The notes: a model not told the origin generated them from the letters alone. A stretch of 64,000 bases of DNA from Nostoc mirabile CHAB5784 (GCF_020829645.1 NZ_JAIVFS010000023.1:1-64000), one strand, 5' to 3'; counted from the stretch's first letter, positions 26,841 to 35,400 are shown. Numbers and translations are program-made.

Positions 26841-27276
26841 CTACGGTGTACACACAAGTCTAAAATAGCTGATTAACCAAGGTTTTACCCCACCCTAACC
26901 CGGACCTTATAAAGGGGAGGGAACTAGATTTCCGGTCTCCCCCCTTTCTAAGGCTACGGTGTACACACAAGTCTTGTCGCAGTCTATCTTTATTAAAAAA
27001 TCTCGCACTGCGTTTCTATCCCGCCTCGGAATGAATTCCGAGTCTCATAGCTGAAGTCCACTTAAGTGGACTAAATTGATCGTTCAGTCCACTTAAGTGG
27101 ACTTCAGCTATTAGCCCAGAACTAAAGTTCAGGGCGGGATGTTGGTGAGTGTGACAGTTTAACTCTGACAAAATGTAGGTAAAAAAGTTGAAACCTATGT
27201 GGACAGCACTTGTGTGTACACCGTAGCTTTCTAAGGGGGGATTAAGGGGGTAATTCGACTTGTGTGTACACCGTAG
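26841..27276. mobile_element. Outer inverted-repeat element, family G
   Basis: Ends are CTACGGTGTACACACAAGT and its exact complement. It is flanked by CTCCTTTTAGGAG (26828-26840) and CTCCTCTTAGGAG (27277-27289), a 13-bp direct repeat with one mismatch. It contains a second element of the same family, so only about 160 bp are its own sequence. No ORF. Confidence 0.8.
26954..27226. mobile_element. Inner inverted-repeat element, family G (273 bp)
   Basis: The same ends as the outer copy (CTACGGTGTACACACAAGT), with the perfect 10-bp direct repeat CTTTCTAAGG at 26944-26953 and 27227-27236. The interior carries hairpin arms such as GTCCACTTAAGTGGAC. It has inserted into the outer copy. Confidence 0.88.
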
Positions 27277-27358
27277 CTCCTCTTAGGAGAGAGGTCAAAG
27301 TCTATTGCATACAAACGAAAAGCGCTATAATTAACCCGCGATTTAAATCACGGGCGGA

Positions 27359-27693
27359 TCAACCTAAACCCAGAAAATTGGAAATCAACGGCAATAGATT
27401 GCTGCAATCTTCAAACAATTTCGCGCCACTGGGTAAACTAGAAATTGTCCCTTTTAAAATCTTTATAGCCGTTTTCGCCGCCTTTTGCATTGCCCCCTCT
27501 TGAGGACTTTTGCCCGCTTCAGCTAAGGCTTTCACTTGCTCTAATGCCTCAGCTTTATCTTCTTGCGGTAAGTTTGTATCAGCCTCAATTGCTGCTTGCA
27601 ATTGCGTCAACAGTTCCTTAATTCCCGGTTTCTCAGGTTCGGGAGACGCTGGTAACTGGTTGATGGTATTTGTTACCGTACCGCTAATATCAC
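27359..27693 (-). pseudogene. Detached C-terminal part of pentapeptide-repeat protein
   Basis: From GDISGTVTNTINQLPASPE to the stop, this frame encodes a helical C-terminal domain (IKELLTQLQAAIEADTNLP, DKAEALEQVKALAEAGKSP, then a hydrophobic end KLFEDCSNLLPLISNFLGLG). It is the natural continuation of the pentapeptide-repeat gene upstream (...FNASGQALNL|GDISG). A 228-bp element now separates the two. The open frame continues 5' through the element to an ATG, but those residues are repeat-derived. Confidence 0.8.
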
Positions 27694-27697
27694 CTAA

Positions 27698-27925
27698 GAG
27701 GTTGTTTGAAAAGTGTTTCACTGTGACTATAGGCACTTTTAGATCCCCCCTAGCCTTAAAAAGGGGGGAACCGGAGTCAAAGTTCCCCAATTTATCGGGG
27801 AACCAGTGCGGTCTTCTCCCAAAGGGAGAGGCTAGCGCCAAGGGGGTTTCCCCCATGAGCAACTGGCGTGGATTTAGAGGGATCTAGAACTTTTAATACC
27901 GACAAGAAGACTTTTCAAACATCGT
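27698..27925. mobile_element. 228-bp inverted-repeat element in pentapeptide gene
   Basis: Ends are GAGGTTGTTTGAAAAGT and ACTTTTCAAACATCGT (imperfect inverted repeats), with CTAA on both sides (27694-27697 and 27926-27929). Inside are AGATCCCCCC/GGGATCT arms and a CCAGTGCGG...AACTGGCG repeat. A likely half copy of the same end (TTTTCAAACAACCTC) lies near 46.32 kb. Confidence 0.8.
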
Positions 27926-29747
27926 CTAAATTTAAAGCTTGTCCACTGGCATTAAAATCTCTGCCAACACTACCAATTTCAATTTTCCGGCTGGCATCAT
28001 TACTGTTAGTCATATTTTTATTCTCAACTTTATTGTCAACTTGAAGATTAATCGGCTTATTGGCTAATAATTTTACAATCTCTGCCATCTCTCCACTTTG
28101 TTGGCGATAAACGACTATTTGCTCATCTTTAGCTTGTAATTGTGCTTTATATTTTTCTTCTACAGCTTGCAATGCAAGTTGATAATTTTGCGTAAAATCG
28201 CTATGAATCTTTTCTTTATCGGCATCAACAGGTACACCAACTTTAACGACGACTACCCCATCGCCTTTATTTTCAATACTCTGTAGGGCTAACTCTGTGT
28301 CTTCATTTTGGTTTTGCACTGTTTGGAAGGCTTGAACAAAAGCTTTCCAGTCTATGCCATTGCGGAAAATTAAATCAACAGTATTTAAAACTTCTTCAAA
28401 TAGCTTGGTAAATTCTCTTGGTTGAAACTCGCCACTACTGGGACGGCGTTCGCGGTCATCTGTTTCAGGCTTGGGATGTTCTAAAAGATAGATAAAGCGA
28501 CAATCTATATTATCTAATTTGGTTGTACTTTCAATATTCCACGCTTCGACACAAGCACCTGTCATTTGGGCGCTGGTGAAGTTAGTACCTACAGCTTGAG
28601 CTAAAGTTAGGTTTGCCCGCTCTAAACAAGCGCCTTGGAAGGTGGCTTCTGTAATATCAACATCTTTTAGATTCGCTTCTTTTAAATCTGCACCTATCAG
28701 GTTAGCACCTTTCAGGTTTGCACCAGCATAAGATTTTCCTCGACCATTACCAGTGACGAGTAATTTTATAACAGCTAATTTAGTTAATATGGTGTCGTCA
28801 ACTCTGGCAAAGTCAAGTTTTTTTGCTTCATAAAAACGGGTGCGTGTCAGGTTTGCTTTTTTAAAATCTGTGTTTTTCAGGATTGCGCCAGTAAAATCAG
28901 CATCGGTTAAATCGGCATTGCGGAAGCTGGTTCCACCTTTTGCAGCATATGCAAGAGCGAATGAACGAAGCCAAGCATCTCTTTCATATCCTGCTAAACT
29001 ACGCCAGCCAATGTAAGCGCTAAATAGTATCAAGGCTGCGGCGAAGGTGAAGGCTTTGGCTACGTCTATGGCTACGGCAAAGGCTCCGGCTACGGCAAAG
29101 GCTCCGGCTATGGCGAAGCCTATGGCGAAGGCGAAGGCTTTGGCTACGGCTATGGCTCCGGCTCCGACTATGGCTACGGCGAAGGCGAAGGCTCCGGCTA
29201 TGACTCCGGCTACGGCTCCGACTCCGGCTACGGCTCCAATAAAGGCTCCGGCAAAGGCTCCGGCTCCGGCTATGGCTCCGGCAAAGCCTCCGCCAAAGGC
29301 TAGGGCAAAGGCTCCTGCTCCGGCAAAGACTACGGCTCCGACTATGGCTCCGGCTCCGACTACGGCTCCGACTCCGGCTCCGGCTCCTAAACCAGCTATT
29401 AAACTTTTGCGGCTAGTGACAATAAAAAAGACTGCCACTATAACCAGGGAGACTATCCCAAAAACGAATTTTTCAGTGTTTTTGAAGTCGAGAATATATG
29501 ATATAGGTGCACCAATGAAGATTGATAAATACCCTGATACTGCCGACAGCAGGCATGAGACTATGAGCAACCCAATTACCCAACGCCGCTGTAGTCCAGC
29601 TTTAGCACCTGTGAAGTTAGCATCTTTGAGAATAGCATTGGTAAAATCTGCTCCTCTAATATCTGCCTTGCTAAAGTTAGCCCCAGTCAGGTTTTGACCT
29701 TTAAAAGAGCGACCTCGGAGATTTTGACCGGAGTAGTCTGGCGGCAT
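27915..29747 (-). CDS. Pentapeptide-repeat membrane protein, C-terminus displaced
   Basis: The start is taken at MPPDYSGQNLRGRSF. Pentapeptide repeats (A[DN]LXX: GANFSKADIRGADFTNAIL) at about 8-45 precede hydrophobic segments, including LIVSCLLSAVSGYLSIFIGA and FGIVSLVIVAVFFIV. A remarkable run of about 110 residues built almost only of Gly, Ala, Val, Phe and Ile follows. A second pentapeptide block starts GGTSFRNADLTDADF and runs to about 410. A charged coiled region (QLALQAVEEKYKAQLQAKDE) and IGSVGRDFNASGQALNL follow, and the protein then stops after DDV inside an inserted element. Pentapeptide domains form quadrilateral beta helices. Function is unknown. Confidence 0.8.
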   Translation of the reverse strand: MPPDYSGQNLRGRSFKGQNLTGANFSKADIRGADFTNAILKDANFTGAKAGLQRRWVIGLLIVSCLLSAVSGYLSIFIGAPISYILDFKNTEKFVFGIVSLVIVAVFFIVTSRKSLIAGLGAGAGVGAVVGAGAIVGAVVFAGAGAFALAFGGGFAGAIAGAGAFAGAFIGAVAGVGAVAGVIAGAFAFAVAIVGAGAIAVAKAFAFAIGFAIAGAFAVAGAFAVAIDVAKAFTFAAALILFSAYIGWRSLAGYERDAWLRSFALAYAAKGGTSFRNADLTDADFTGAILKNTDFKKANLTRTRFYEAKKLDFARVDDTILTKLAVIKLLVTGNGRGKSYAGANLKGANLIGADLKEANLKDVDITEATFQGACLERANLTLAQAVGTNFTSAQMTGACVEAWNIESTTKLDNIDCRFIYLLEHPKPETDDRERRPSSGEFQPREFTKLFEEVLNTVDLIFRNGIDWKAFVQAFQTVQNQNEDTELALQSIENKGDGVVVVKVGVPVDADKEKIHSDFTQNYQLALQAVEEKYKAQLQAKDEQIVVYRQQSGEMAEIVKLLANKPINLQVDNKVENKNMTNSNDASRKIEIGSVGRDFNASGQALNLDDV

Positions 29748-29754
29748 AATCACT

Positions 29755-29787
29755 AATTCGTAATTCGTAATTCGTAATTCGTAATTA
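29755..29787. repeat. Heptameric tandem repeat (TAATTCG)
   Basis: Four and a half copies of TAATTCG lie directly upstream of the pentapeptide-repeat gene start. Confidence 0.85.
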
Positions 29788-30048
29788 AGAAAGTCAGATT
29801 AAATCTGGGTTTGGGGGTTTGAATTTGGTGACGGATATTAGAGAATTGGTATTACTGAGATTTTATACAAGTTTCCTGTGCAATATTTCGGATTTTGGCA
29901 AAATAAGGAAAATACAAAAATTTTGAATGCAATACGCGGTATAGGCGCATAACTGTGCGCCCTTACCTTTGAATGCTTAAGGTGTCATCAGCAATATTGA
30001 AGTTGGTGTCACCATACTTAAGCTGTAGCTATCAATATTGCAACTGTA

Positions 30049-30132
30049 GCGGTCTAACTCTTAACGGGAGCGGTCTAACTCTTAACGGGAGCGGTCTAAC
30101 TCTTAACGGGAGCGGTCTAACTCTTAACGGGA
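30049..30132. repeat. 21-bp tandem repeat array, 4 units
   Basis: Four exact copies of a unit beginning GCGGTCTAACTCTTAACGGG, plus a partial fifth. The 40 bp before it (CATACTTAAGCTGTAGCTAT, then CAATATTGCAACTGTA) recur almost unchanged before the array at 30934. No gene is seen between 29788 and 30279. Confidence 0.93.
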
Positions 30133-30279
30133 GCGGTCTTCGTTGCAATGTGCTTGCACTCACAATCAAATCTCTACCTCAGCCGTGAGGCATTAGCTGA
30201 GGTAGAAGCATTTTCAATTGCCGATTCAACGTTTTAGCTTTAACGTGGAACTGCTAACTATATATATTGAGGAGTGATC

Positions 30280-30906
30280 ATGGGGCAGACACAGGAGCTA
30301 GGACAGATTATCATCCTGAATGGTGCCCCGCGATCAGGGAAGTCGAGCATTGTTGCAGTCATCCAGGAGACATTTGATGGTCTGTGGATGAACTTGGGTG
30401 TCGATAGGTTTATGCAAATGACTCCTGCACGATACCTGCCTGGGATCGGTCTGCGGCCAGGGGGAGAACGCCAGGACATCGAACCCCTTGTTCCGATTCT
30501 GTACAGCGCCATGTATGAGTCCATCGCCGCCCACAGCCGCTTGGGTCTGAATGTCGTGGTTGATGTCGGACACCATGACGCCTACGCAATCCCACGGGGC
30601 ATTCTGGCCGATAGTGCGCGGCGTTTGAACGGATTGCCGGTCTTGTTCGTAGGCGTTCGTTGTCCCATTGAAATCATTATGGAACGGCGACAAAAGACAG
30701 GGGGGAAAGTGGGAAGTGCAGCCTACTCGTTAATGCCACATCCGGTTCAGTTATGGCAACGTGAAGTCCACATCCCTGGCATCTATGATCTTGAAGTCGA
30801 TACCTCGTTGTTAAGCCCAGGTGCGTGTGCCGAGGTAATACGCAAGCACCTCGTAGATATTCCAGCGCCGTCGGCATTCCAACGACTTGCTGCACACCAT
30901 ATTTAA
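30280..30906 (+). CDS. Chloramphenicol phosphotransferase-like P-loop kinase
   Basis: The 208-residue protein has a Walker A motif IIILNGAPRSGKSS near the start, then LWMNLGVDRFMQM, VVVDVGHHDAYAIP and VLFVGVRCPIEIIMERR, ending with YDLEVDTSLLSP. This succession (LNG-x-GKSS, GVD, VGVRC, DVEVDT) is that of the CPT family, which phosphorylates chloramphenicol or related small molecules. The true substrate is unknown. A GAGGAG ribosome site precedes the start; a GTG two codons earlier is an alternative. The gene is GC-rich compared with its AT-rich surroundings and sits between two related 21-bp arrays, consistent with acquisition. Confidence 0.8.
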   Translation: MGQTQELGQIIILNGAPRSGKSSIVAVIQETFDGLWMNLGVDRFMQMTPARYLPGIGLRPGGERQDIEPLVPILYSAMYESIAAHSRLGLNVVVDVGHHDAYAIPRGILADSARRLNGLPVLFVGVRCPIEIIMERRQKTGGKVGSAAYSLMPHPVQLWQREVHIPGIYDLEVDTSLLSPGACAEVIRKHLVDIPAPSAFQRLAAHHI

Positions 30907-30933
30907 GCTGTAGTTATAAATATTGCAACTGTA

Positions 30934-31227
30934 GCGGTCTTCGGGTTCACGGGAGCGGTCTTCGGGTTCACGGGAGCGGTCTTCGGGTTCACGGGAGCGG
31001 TCTTCGGGTTCACGGGAGCGGTCTTCGGGTTCACGGGAGCGGTTCCCGAACTTATGGGAGCAGTTCCCGAACTTATGGGAGTGGTTCCCGAACTTATGGG
31101 AGTGGTTCCCGAACTTATGGGAGTGGTTCCCGAACTTATGGGAGTGGTTCCCGAACTTACGGGAGCGGTTCCACAACTTACGGGAGCGGTTGCCGAACTT
31201 ATGGGAGCGGTTCCACAACTTACAGAA
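30934..31227. repeat. 21-bp tandem repeat array, 14 units
   Basis: Five units begin GCGGTCTTCGGGTTCACGGG, followed by nine variant units of the type GCGGTTCCCGAACTTATGGG with scattered substitutions. The phase is exact throughout. The first unit type is the reverse complement of the array at 8348. The array begins right after the phosphotransferase gene, whose stop codon lies within the conserved 5' flank. Confidence 0.95.
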
Positions 31228-31289
31228 GAGTTAAATTAAAGATATGCTTTTCTAGGCCAAGCAAAGTATGCGCTATCAAGTTGTGCTTG

Positions 31290-31418
31290 TCAACTTAATA
31301 TTTTGACCGAATTCAGCCGAATCACTGGTTCTGAATACAAAGTAAACAACTCACTCAAAACTTCTTCCCCAGCAATTTCTCCAAGGCTGGTAAATCGTTC
31401 TATCTGTACAATATTACA
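31290..31418 (-). pseudogene. Unidentified gene fragment
   Basis: The minus strand reads VQIERFTSLGEIAGEEVLSE, then LFTLYSEPVIRLNSVKILS and a stop, with a stop codon just upstream and no start codon. The segment has the look of the C-terminus of a folded protein, but I cannot name the family. It lies between the 21-bp array and a small mobile element. Confidence 0.3.
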
Positions 31419-31446
31419 TCACGATGTGTAAGGGCACGGCAGTGCC

Positions 31447-31640
31447 CATTGGTGTCAACTTAACGTGAAACCCTTGCAATGACGTTATATCAAGTCCACT
31501 CAATTACTAATTAAGCCGTCGTCACCCCACCCCGCTTTTGTCTAACGACAAAATCTCCCCTCCCCGTTCACGGGGAGGGGATTAAGGGGTGGGGTAAAAT
31601 GACTGTGGAATGAGCTTTCTGACTTAAGTTGACACCAATG
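31447..31640. mobile_element. MITE, family D copy 3 (194 bp)
   Basis: Perfect 17-bp ends CATTGGTGTCAACTTAA and TTAAGTTGACACCAATG, with the 9-bp duplication GGCAGTGCC at 31438-31446 and 31641-31649. The interior is a hairpin with CACCCCACCCC and GGGGTGGGG arms, unlike copies 1 and 2. It inserted into a palindrome of the GCACGGCAGTGCCGTGCC type. Confidence 0.92.
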
Positions 31641-31690
31641 GGCAGTGCCGTGCCCCTACGGGTGTACCTCACGTAAACGAGAACTGCTAT

Positions 31691-32164
31691 ATGAACAATC
31701 AACTGTATGAACAAGATTTTAATCTTTGGCGAGAAAGCATTATTGAGCAAATTAAAGAACATCGTTTTAATGACATAGATTGGGAGCATTTGCTTATAGA
31801 ATTAGAAGACATGGGAAAGTCAGAAAAACGGTCATTTATGAGTAATTTAACAATCTTGATTGCTCATTTACTCAAGTTAACCGTTCAATCTGATGCTCCT
31901 GAGATGATGAAAGGAAGCTGGTATAGTTCTGTTACAGAACATCGTTTTCGAGTAAAAAAGGATTTGGAAGAAAATCCTTCTTTCAAAAACTATATTACTG
32001 AAGTTATTTCTCAAACCTATATTGATGCTCGCAAACTGGCAATCAAAGAAAGTAAAAAAGCTAAATTAGGAGTGAGAAAACCAACGGACACAGAATATCC
32101 TCTCGATTGCCCTTTTCTGATAGAACAGTTATTAGATGAAGATTTTTATGGAGACAGTGATTGA
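31691..32164 (+). CDS. DUF29 family protein
   Basis: The 157-residue protein shows the DUF29 pattern: LYEQDFNLWRESIIEQIK, DIDWEHLLIELEDMGKSEKR, and a four-helix body with LTILIAHLLKLTVQ, ending YPLDCPFLIEQLLDEDF. The family is widespread and multi-copy in cyanobacteria and sometimes linked to mobile DNA, but no biochemical role is established. The gene is followed at once by heptamer repeats. Confidence 0.88.
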   Translation: MNNQLYEQDFNLWRESIIEQIKEHRFNDIDWEHLLIELEDMGKSEKRSFMSNLTILIAHLLKLTVQSDAPEMMKGSWYSSVTEHRFRVKKDLEENPSFKNYITEVISQTYIDARKLAIKESKKAKLGVRKPTDTEYPLDCPFLIEQLLDEDFYGDSD

Positions 32165-32165
32165 A

Positions 32166-32200
32166 TAATTCGTAATTCGTAATTCGTAATTCGTAATTCG
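32166..32200. repeat. Heptameric tandem repeat (ATTCGTA)
   Basis: Five copies of ATTCGTA directly follow the DUF29 stop codon. The next 200 bp contain further palindromes (GCGTTAGCGAGTCCGCG, GGTTTAAGTCCCC/GGGGTTAAATCCCC) and no gene. Confidence 0.85.
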
Positions 32201-32412
32201 GAAATTTTGTTTTGCATTAGCGTCTCCAAGAGTTGCGTTAGCGAGTCCGCGTACTCTTATAGAGAAGCAAGCTACGCGCAGCGTCTCGTAGAGAGCGTCT
32301 GGGGATTTTAACTAGTTCTGTGGGTTTAAGTCCCCCGGTTCAAAAATCACGCAAGTTTTGTGTTGGGGTTAAATCCCCATTACAAAACAAAATTTACGAA
32401 TTACGAATTACG

Positions 32413-32443
32413 TTAGCGCAGCGTTAGTGACGCAGGAGCGTCA
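32413..32443. mobile_element. 31-bp palindromic element with 5-bp target duplication
   Basis: The unit begins TTAGCGCAGCGTTAGTGACG and ends GGAGCGTCA. It is flanked by TTACG (32408-32412 and 32444-32448) and splits a GAATTACG heptamer tract. It is the partner of the element at 16946. Confidence 0.75.
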
Positions 32444-32599
32444 TTACGAATTATTTAACTCCACCACAAAACTTGTCGCTGTTAGAAGCGAGGGACTTAA
32501 ACCCCTCAAAAATGTTAAAAGTTATCAGTTGTGTTCCATAGTTAAGTTACACAAAAGAATTATTGTAAAAATGGAAACATTATATTACGGGAAACATGG

Positions 32600-32808
32600 C
32601 ATTAGTGTCAACTTAACGTAAAAGTCATGTCCCGCAAGGAACTGAAGTTCCTTGGCTTTTAGCGAAAGTCTTCTTTTGATGACTAAATATAGCCAAAAAT
32701 CTTTAGTCTACTTCAGTAGACTTTAGCTAAAAGCCAAAGAACTTTAGTTCGAGGCGGGCGAGGAAGCCAACAGTTAAGCTATTTCTAGGCTTTTGTTGAC
32801 ACTTGTGG
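32600..32808. mobile_element. MITE, family D copy 4
   Basis: The left end is CATTAGTGTCAACTTAA; the right end is decayed (TTTTGTTGACACTTGTG). The flanks GGGAAACATGG and GGAAAACATGG are near-identical, consistent with a duplicated target that has changed by one base. The interior matches copy 2 (GTCCCGCAAGGAACTGAAG). The remaining bases up to aspS show no gene. Confidence 0.75.
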
Positions 32809-33031
32809 GAAAACATGGTGGTGCCAGGACACGGTGAGAGGATCTGATAATTTCTTTGCCCGATCGCGTCTTCTTTGAGCTTTTGCGTCTCACCCACTCC
32901 CCCAATCGACCTTTGCCAAATTGGCGTGAGATTATTGTATGTTTATTACTACAATTACTATTGATGCTAGATAATGGGAAAGCTTTGACATTTGCTTGCC
33001 AATCTAGCCCCGGAAACAATAACTAACACTT

Positions 33032-34819
33032 ATGCGAACTCACTATTGCGGCGAACTCCGAAAAGAACATATTGGAGAAACTGTTACCTTTTACGGATGG
33101 ATAGACCGTCGCCGCGATCACGGTGGTGTGATATTTTTAGATTTACGCGATCGCTCTGGAATTGTCCAAATCGTCAGCGATCCGCAACGCACCCCAGATT
33201 CTTACGAACAGGCGAACGCCCTGCGAAATGAATATGTTGTGGAAATCACTGGTAGGGTAACACAACGTCCCGATGAATCGCTGAATAGCCGCATCCCAAC
33301 AGGCGAGGTAGAAATCTACGCCGATAAAATTCAACTCCTGAATGCTGTTCGCAAACAGTTACCTTTCCAAGTTTCTGTAGCTGACACCGAGACAGTGCGG
33401 GAAGACTTGCGGCTGAAATATCGCTATTTGGATTTGCGACGCGAACGCATGGCGCAAAATTTGCAACTGCGTCATCAAATTGTCAAAGCCATGCGTCGTT
33501 ATTTGGAAGATTTGGAAGGTTTTATCGAAGTCGAAACCCCAATACTTACCCGTTCAACCCCAGAAGGGGCGCGGGATTATGTTCTACCCAGTCGCGTCAA
33601 TCCTGGTGAGTGGTATGCTTTGCCGCAATCACCCCAGCTATTTAAACAATTGCTGATGGTATCCGGCTTAGATAGATATTATCAGATTGCGCGTTGCTTT
33701 CGTGACGAAGATTTACGCGCCGACAGGCAACCAGAATTTACCCAGTTGGACATGGAAATGAGCTTCATGTCCCAAGAAGAAATTATCGAACTGAATGAAA
33801 ACTTAGTTTGCCATATCTTCAAAACGGTTAAAGGAATTGAGTTACAGCGTCCTTTCCCCCGCCTCACTTACGCTGAGGGGATGGAACGCTACGGTAGTGA
33901 TAAACCAGATACACGCTATGGTTTGGAATTAGTCGATGTCTCAGATGTTGTGAAAGACTCTGGTTTCAAAGTCTTTCGGGACACTGTTACAAATGGTGGT
34001 ATCGTCAAAATCCTGCCCATTCCCAACGGTAACGATGTAATTTCTAATGTCCGCATTAAACCAGGCGGTGATTTATTTAAAGAAGCCAGTGAAGCCGGTG
34101 CTAAAGGTTTAGCTTATATCCGCGTCAGGGATGATGGCGAAATTGACACCATTGGCGCGATTAAAGACAACCTCAGCGAGGAACAAAAACAAGAAATTTT
34201 ACGCCGTACAGGTGCAAAAGCTGGACATTTGCTATTGTTTGGGGCTGGTGATGCTGCTACAGTTAATAAGACATTAGATAGATTACGACAAGCGATCGCT
34301 AGAGAATTTGGCTTAATCGATCCAGAAAAAATCAACTTGCTGTGGATTACGGATTTCCCGATGTTCGAGTGGAATGCTGACGAAAAGCGTCTAGAAGCAC
34401 TCCACCACCCGTTTACAGCACCACATCCTGATGATTTGAGCGACTTAAAGACTGCACGCGCCCAAGCTTACGACTTGGTACTCAACGGCGTAGAAGTTGG
34501 CGGCGGAAGTCTGCGGATTTATCAGCGAGAAATTCAACAGCAAGTGTTTGAAGCGATCGGTTTATCTCCTGAAGAAGCACAAAGTAAATTTGGCTTTCTT
34601 TTAGAAGCATTTGAATATGGTACACCACCGCATGGTGGCATTGCCTACGGTTTAGATCGTTTGGTGATGTTGCTAGCTGGAGAAGAATCTATTCGAGATG
34701 TCATTGCTTTTCCGAAAACACAACAAGCACGTTGTTTGTTAACAGATGCACCTTCGAGTGTAGATGGTAAACAGTTGAAAGAATTGCACGTTGCTTCGAC
34801 TTATAAACCAAAGTCTTAG
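33032..34819 (+). CDS. aspS: Aspartyl-tRNA synthetase
   Basis: The 595-residue protein is a full-length bacterial-type AspRS. It has an N-terminal OB-fold anticodon domain (TFYGWIDRRRDHGGVIFLDL), class II motif 2 (FRDEDLRADRQPEFTQLDME) and an inserted GAD domain (about 300-420). Motif 3 is GIAYGLDRLVMLLAG. It charges tRNA-Asp, and in many cyanobacteria that lack AsnRS also takes part in tRNA-Asn charging; this cannot be settled here. The ATG at 33032 begins directly with MRTHYCGELR. Confidence 0.97.
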   Translation: MRTHYCGELRKEHIGETVTFYGWIDRRRDHGGVIFLDLRDRSGIVQIVSDPQRTPDSYEQANALRNEYVVEITGRVTQRPDESLNSRIPTGEVEIYADKIQLLNAVRKQLPFQVSVADTETVREDLRLKYRYLDLRRERMAQNLQLRHQIVKAMRRYLEDLEGFIEVETPILTRSTPEGARDYVLPSRVNPGEWYALPQSPQLFKQLLMVSGLDRYYQIARCFRDEDLRADRQPEFTQLDMEMSFMSQEEIIELNENLVCHIFKTVKGIELQRPFPRLTYAEGMERYGSDKPDTRYGLELVDVSDVVKDSGFKVFRDTVTNGGIVKILPIPNGNDVISNVRIKPGGDLFKEASEAGAKGLAYIRVRDDGEIDTIGAIKDNLSEEQKQEILRRTGAKAGHLLLFGAGDAATVNKTLDRLRQAIAREFGLIDPEKINLLWITDFPMFEWNADEKRLEALHHPFTAPHPDDLSDLKTARAQAYDLVLNGVEVGGGSLRIYQREIQQQVFEAIGLSPEEAQSKFGFLLEAFEYGTPPHGGIAYGLDRLVMLLAGEESIRDVIAFPKTQQARCLLTDAPSSVDGKQLKELHVASTYKPKS

Positions 34820-34910
34820 TTCACTAGAGACAGTTACGAGCCTTGGGTGTTGAACCGGAAGTGTGAGGGTGGGGGATGGGGAATGGGGAATAGGGAGTGG
34901 GGAGTGGGGT

Positions 34911-35045
34911 CAATACGGTTCGGTTAAGGCAAGAGACGCGATAAATCGCCGTCAAGACAAAGGACTGATTATTGTAAAGACGGCGATTTATCGCGTCTTT
35001 GCGATTAGCGGCGTGTCATCAAAAAACCTTATCCGAACCGTATTG
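34911..35045. mobile_element. 135-bp MITE, family A copy 2
   Basis: Ends are CAATACGGTTCGGTTAAGG and CCTTATCCGAACCGTATTG, with one mismatch in 19. The duplication GGAGTGGGGT lies at 34901-34910 and 35046-35055. The interior is a hairpin with ACGCGATAAATCGCCGTC and GACGGCGATTTATCGCGT arms. It shares only its ends, and its exact length, with copy 1. Confidence 0.92.
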
Positions 35046-35114
35046 GGAGTGGGGTAATTCAATTAATTGAAAACGCTGTAAGGGATTTCCAAGAAATAAA
35101 TTATCCAAATAAAC

Positions 35115-35400
35115 GTAGACGCAAAGCGGTGAAGCAGCGCAGTCTTCTCCCAAGGGGAGACGATGCCGCGGATAGCGCAGCCGTAAAGCCTTCTCTTCTT
35201 AGGCTGCGCCAACGGCATGGCAACGCTATGAGCGAGTCATCGAGCGTCTGGGGGTTTCCCCCATGAGCGACTGCACCAAGCCGGAGGGCTTGCCCTCCGG
35301 CTACCACTCCAGACACAGAGAAGCCAGTGCGCCCTTGCGGGTTCCCCGACTTGTTCGCTCTTAGCGTTCCCGCTATGACAGCAACTGGCGCGACACAGAG
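35115..35400. repeat. Cluster of CCAGTGCG/ACTGGCG-type dispersed repeats
   Basis: It contains GCGCAGTCTTCTCCC, GCAACGCTATGAGCGAG and CCCCATGAGCGACTG, then a GAAGCCAGTGCGCCCTTGCGG...AGCAACTGGCGCGACACAG unit (35322-35395). Related sequences occur at 13.1, 27.8, 36.7 and 42.15 kb. Apparent ORFs here are repeat-derived. Confidence 0.65.

Noticed and set aside
29047..29697. 216-codon plus-strand ORF rich in Lys, Ala and Pro (KAPATAKAP)
   Set aside because: Antisense shadow of the Gly/Ala-rich membrane region of the pentapeptide-repeat gene.
30811..31298. Repeat-encoded proteins over the 14-unit array (for example VHGSGLR or EPEDRSR repeats)
   Set aside because: Open only because the period is divisible by three. 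Frames run on both strands and into the neighbouring gene antisense.
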